This document shows, piece after piece, positions 33,173 to 35,025 of a stretch of DNA of 35,025 bases. A model generated the notes under the pieces. The model did not search any database, had not been told where the DNA came from, and saw only the letters and a list, made by a program, of their open reading frames with translations. Source of the stretch: Fidelibacterota bacterium. Its GTDB lineage: Bacteria; Fidelibacterota; UBA2242. Positions within the stretch are counted from its first letter, which is position 1; every line of letters begins with the position of its first letter. The stretch covers positions 1 to 35,025 of the forward strand of contig JADHWC010000018.1 in the NCBI GenBank assembly GCA_016783665.1, in the 5' to 3' direction. Both the position numbers and the translations under genes were made by a program.

Positions 33173-33823
33173 ATGATCAAAAAATCTGTAATCCTGATCT
33201 GTAATATTATGCTTATATTTTTATTTAACCATAATCTGCCGGCAGGAGATACGCAGCTTGATCGACGACGATTAAGCGATATGTCACACCATTATCTGTC
33301 CTGCGCGCCCTTTGCTTTAGATTTTGAGATTATTCAATATATCGACGAGGAAAATTATCAGCCGCTTATCGGAACGTTCTATATGACCGGCAGGGACAGT
33401 TTTCGAGCCGATATTATGGACCAGGAAATAATCTATGACGGCGATTGGCTGTGGAGCTGGGATAAAGAGACCGATCAGGTGATTGTCGAGCCGCTGGATA
33501 CTCAATCCAGTCTGAAATTTATTTTTGATATGTTGCGGGGGAACTGGGAATCCTTTATTGTGAAATCGGTGACGCCATCGCAAAAAGACAGCGCTTTAAC
33601 ACTTGAATTAATGACGGCTGATGAGAATTCATTTTTAAAAACGATAAATCTTAATATGAATCCAATAACGCACAACATTTTATCTGCATTTTACATCGAT
33701 TTTAAAAATGGAAAAACGGAAATCCGGTTTACAAAACCGCAGACCATCGATGAAAAAGCAGCCAGACAACTGTTTGATATACGACGATTTGAATCCGGGG
33801 AACTTATTGACTTGCGACCATAA
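33173..33823 (+). CDS. LolA-like outer-membrane lipoprotein carrier protein
   Basis: The 216-residue protein has a signal peptide (hydrophobic core about 6-19). Its body has the LolA-type pattern: FALDFEIIQYIDEENYQPLIGTFYMTGRDSFRADIM, then YDGDWLWSWDKETDQVIVEPLD. A later DFKNGKTEIRFTKPQTIDE ends the barrel, as in VDLNGNRTEIRF segments of LolA. LolA carries lipoproteins across the periplasm, which agrees with lnt upstream. The start is ATG 33173, about 11 bases after GGAAG; an in-frame TTG at 33155 is less likely. A position after ftsK is common for lolA, supporting the call. Confidence 0.8.
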   Translation: MIKKSVILICNIMLIFLFNHNLPAGDTQLDRRRLSDMSHHYLSCAPFALDFEIIQYIDEENYQPLIGTFYMTGRDSFRADIMDQEIIYDGDWLWSWDKETDQVIVEPLDTQSSLKFIFDMLRGNWESFIVKSVTPSQKDSALTLELMTADENSFLKTINLNMNPITHNILSAFYIDFKNGKTEIRFTKPQTIDEKAARQLFDIRRFESGELIDLRP

Positions 33824-33825
33824 TT

Positions 33826-34842
33826 ATGAATGAAAAACCAAGATCCAGGCGGCGCTTTATCAATTACAAAACCTTGATAGGACTTGCGATCAGCGTTCTG
33901 GGGCTGTATCTGGGATTCAGAAAATTTGATTCCCGGGAATTCTTCACGTCGCTGAAAGAGACTAATCTGTTTCTGTTCTTTCTGTCGATGCTTGTTATGA
34001 TTTTTTCCATATACTTAAGATCGATTCGCTGGAAATATCTGGTGCTCCCGTTAAAAAAGGTTCCGCTGAAGGAACTGTTCGGTTCAATGATGATCTGTTA
34101 TTTTGGGAATAATGTTTTTCCTTTACGGGCCGGAGAGTTACTGCGGGCATATTCATTACATAAAGTAACCCGGTTGTCGACTATTTCAATTTTTGGGACT
34201 GTGGTGGTCGAACGCATCCTGGATATGGTCGTATTCATGATCATTTTGCTTGTATCCGCAGTTATCTTTCCCGCAATGCCGGTATGGGTAAAATGGAGTG
34301 GAGCAGCTGCAGGAGCAGGATTAATAATGATCGCGGTATTATATGTCGTATACCAGCGCAGACGTGAGCCAATCAAGCAGTACCTGAATAGCAAATTACA
34401 TCGCTTTTCGCATACTAAAATATTACAGCCAGTACGTCATTTTTTAAAAGGTATCAGGACTTTACGGAATACGCCGCATCTGGGAATAATTTCGGTACTT
34501 TCCGTTATAATATGGTTGGTCGCCATTTTTGAATATTGGCTGATTGGAAGTTCGCTGCGTGTATTTTTCAGCATTCAAAATCTTTTGTTGATTTTTTTCG
34601 TAACTTCTGCTATTATATCCGTGCCCTCGGCGCCCGGATATGTGGGAACCTATCATGCGGGTGCGATCGGAATTTTGGTGTATCTGGGATATGAATTAAG
34701 TCAGGCACAGGTGATAGCGGTTATTTTGCATGCGGTTGGATTTTTGTCTTTAACATCGATTGGATTTATTTATTTTATTAAATATCATATCCATGTGAGA
34801 GATACGTCACTGAAAGAAGTTCAAATTGAAAACGATTATTAA
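33826..34842 (+). CDS. UPF0104 / lysylphosphatidylglycerol-synthase-like transmembrane (flippase-like) protein
   Basis: The 338-residue protein has about eight hydrophobic segments. It shows the family motifs NNVFPLRAGELLRAYSLHK (about 90-108), VVVERILDMVVF (about 126-137) and SAPGYVGTYHAGAIGILVYLG (about 267-287). This membrane domain occurs alone (UPF0104, AglD-like) or fused to the lysyl-transferase of MprF; here the synthase domain is absent. A role in moving a lipid or glycolipid is suggested by family and by the Wzz-type gene nine bases downstream. Substrate is unknown. It begins two bases after the LolA-like gene. Confidence 0.85.
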   Translation: MNEKPRSRRRFINYKTLIGLAISVLGLYLGFRKFDSREFFTSLKETNLFLFFLSMLVMIFSIYLRSIRWKYLVLPLKKVPLKELFGSMMICYFGNNVFPLRAGELLRAYSLHKVTRLSTISIFGTVVVERILDMVVFMIILLVSAVIFPAMPVWVKWSGAAAGAGLIMIAVLYVVYQRRREPIKQYLNSKLHRFSHTKILQPVRHFLKGIRTLRNTPHLGIISVLSVIIWLVAIFEYWLIGSSLRVFFSIQNLLLIFFVTSAIISVPSAPGYVGTYHAGAIGILVYLGYELSQAQVIAVILHAVGFLSLTSIGFIYFIKYHIHVRDTSLKEVQIENDY

Positions 34843-34851
34843 GGTGGTTTG

Positions 34852-35025
34852 ATGGAAGGAATGAACGGACAAGGACAAAGTGATTTTCAGGAAAAGGAGG
34901 TATCCTTACAGGATTACCTGCGAATAATATATAGAGGACGCTGGATTATTCTTATTTCCTTTTTACTGATTATGGCGGCGACCGTCTATTTCACATTTAC
35001 ATCGCCGCCGGTATATGAGTCCTCC
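34852..35025 (+). CDS. Wzz-type polysaccharide chain-length/export protein, 5' part only
   Basis: The gene runs off the window, leaving 58 codons. The visible part has a polar N-terminus, then VSLQDYLRIIYRGRWIILISFLLIMAATVYFTFTSPPVYESS. This is the usual start of a Wzz/GNVR chain-length determinant: an amphipathic segment, one membrane helix (about 34-49), then the periplasmic PPVYESS. AAGGTGG precedes the ATG by a few bases. It suggests that a surface polysaccharide (capsule or O-antigen) cluster begins here. Whether a tyrosine-kinase domain is fused at the C-terminus cannot be seen. Confidence 0.82.
   Translation, partial: MEGMNGQGQSDFQEKEVSLQDYLRIIYRGRWIILISFLLIMAATVYFTFTSPPVYESS

Noticed and set aside
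1-35025. tRNA, rRNA, insertion sequences, prophage, toxin-antitoxin or defence genes.
   Set aside because: None was recognised by reading; gaps are short and all larger frames belong to housekeeping or envelope families.

Overview
The window is a gene-dense, mostly single-strand stretch of a bacterial chromosome made almost entirely of housekeeping genes. Several families point to the FCB superphylum: a complete BatA-BatB-BatC-BatD-BatE set, a DUF5020 outer-membrane protein, DUF4321 and DUF5683-like proteins, and an FtsK whose motor domain has the Bacteroidota-like form. Many genes have good Shine-Dalgarno sequences, and two or three promoters look like ordinary sigma-70 sites (TTGACT/17/TAATTT and TTGAAT/17/TAATAT). 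Both traits are unusual for Bacteroidota proper. I therefore favour a non-Bacteroidota FCB lineage such as the Calditrichota, KSB1 or Marinimicrobia types, but I cannot name it. The envelope genes (lnt, LolA-like, HtrA, DUF5020, SPOR) indicate a diderm cell.

Layout. At 1-3285 there are three independent genes: a LiaF-like membrane protein (minus), a DUF5020 outer-membrane protein (plus) and a DUF1846 protein (minus). From 3535 to the end every gene is on the plus strand. The first block, 3535-21419, has no intergenic gap above about 31 bases, and many genes share stop/start bases (TAATG, ATGA). It contains yicC-gmk-rpoZ-coaBC-UDG-dnaB-rel-HU, then lnt-DUF5683-ecfT-truA-transaldolase-htrA, then purB-purC-psd-pssA-purS-purQ-DUF4321-tatA. 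The only stretch over 300 bases without a confident gene is 21420-21743, which holds two tiny overlapping ORFs of unknown nature. The Bat operon (21744-27258) follows, then a SPOR protein, then yebC-ruvC-ruvA-gcvT-ftsK-lolA, then a UPF0104 flippase-like membrane protein and the truncated start of a Wzz-type chain-length protein.

How the genes work together. The first block links nucleotide supply (gmk, purB, purC, purS, purQ), RNA polymerase (omega), replication (dnaB), uracil repair, the stringent response (rel) and coenzyme A synthesis. It also carries envelope building: lipoprotein acylation, phosphatidylethanolamine synthesis by PssA then Psd, Tat export and HtrA quality control. The Bat proteins probably form a periplasm-facing complex of two VWA proteins, two TPR proteins and BatD. 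The last block covers Holliday-junction processing (RuvA, RuvC), chromosome segregation (FtsK) and lipoprotein or polysaccharide trafficking.

I did not find a clearly new system, tRNA, rRNA, CRISPR array or insertion sequence. The most interesting non-coding signals are several short GC-rich palindromes at gene ends. One of them forms the last codons of ruvC and abuts the ruvA ribosome-binding site.
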